From: an uncultured Collinsella sp.
Lineage (GTDB): Bacteria > Actinomycetota > Coriobacteriia > Coriobacteriales > Coriobacteriaceae
DNA length: 7,803 nt
Assembly (NCBI GenBank): GCA_900552875.1
Contig: USCS01000071.1
Span: 1-7,803, forward strand
Reading direction: 5' to 3'
The notes under the pieces are model-generated. The model saw nothing but the letters and a program-made list of their open reading frames with translations, made no database searches and was not told the origin of the DNA. Positions 7,768-7,803 of this stretch are shown one piece after another (position 1 is the stretch's first letter; each line of letters opens with the position of its first letter). The translations under genes were made by a program, and so were the position numbers.

Positions 7768-7803
7768 CCGGTCAAGCAATAGATATATAAGTAGTACCGT
7801 GGG

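Overview
The window is the 3' part of a type II fatty-acid synthesis (FAS II) and acetyl-CoA carboxylase operon. All genes lie on the + strand, tightly packed and high in GC by eye. In order they are: 3' end of fabD, fabG, fabF, accB, fabZ, accC, a fused accD-accA gene, then a membrane protein of the PTS EIIC (glucose/beta-glucoside) family, and an intrinsic terminator. High GC, the dispersed type II enzymes, the Firmicutes-like gene order and the single-chain AccDA suggest a gut Coriobacteriia actinobacterium such as Collinsella. This taxonomic call rests on recall of the families and was not checked by any search.

Bases 1-368 hold the C-terminal third of malonyl-CoA:ACP transacylase (FabD), including its catalytic His. 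Bases 399-3344 hold 3-ketoacyl-ACP reductase (FabG), 3-ketoacyl-ACP synthase II (FabF), biotin carboxyl carrier protein (AccB) and 3-hydroxyacyl-ACP dehydratase (FabZ). Bases 3355-6409 hold biotin carboxylase (AccC) and a 574-residue carboxyltransferase with the beta (AccD) and alpha (AccA) halves in one chain. The accC and accDA reading frames overlap. Intergenic gaps are 0-39 nt, and most genes have a clear ribosome binding site, so the set is almost certainly co-transcribed from a promoter upstream of the window.

The genes form one pathway. AccC carboxylates biotin on AccB, AccDA passes the carboxyl group to acetyl-CoA to make malonyl-CoA, and FabD loads the malonyl group on ACP. FabF, FabG and FabZ then carry out condensation, the first reduction and dehydration. 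Enoyl reductase, FabH and ACP are not in the window; by analogy with this gene order they would lie upstream.

Bases 6410-7803 are less ordinary. An 8-bp inverted repeat and a duplicated CATGTCACA motif sit on the accDA stop codon and on both candidate starts of the next gene. That gene encodes an EIIC-only PTS-like membrane protein with no IIB or IIA domain. A second GACAAA-type palindrome follows it, and then a GC-rich hairpin with a T-tract (terminator). The last about 60 bases hold no gene that I can support, only a weak promoter-like sequence.

I see no CRISPR array, transposase, phage gene, tRNA or rRNA. The most notable items are the AccDA fusion without the usual AccA N-terminal helical region, a shortened loop in FabF, and the orphan EIIC between related palindromes at the end of a lipid operon. 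None of these amounts to a demonstrated new system.
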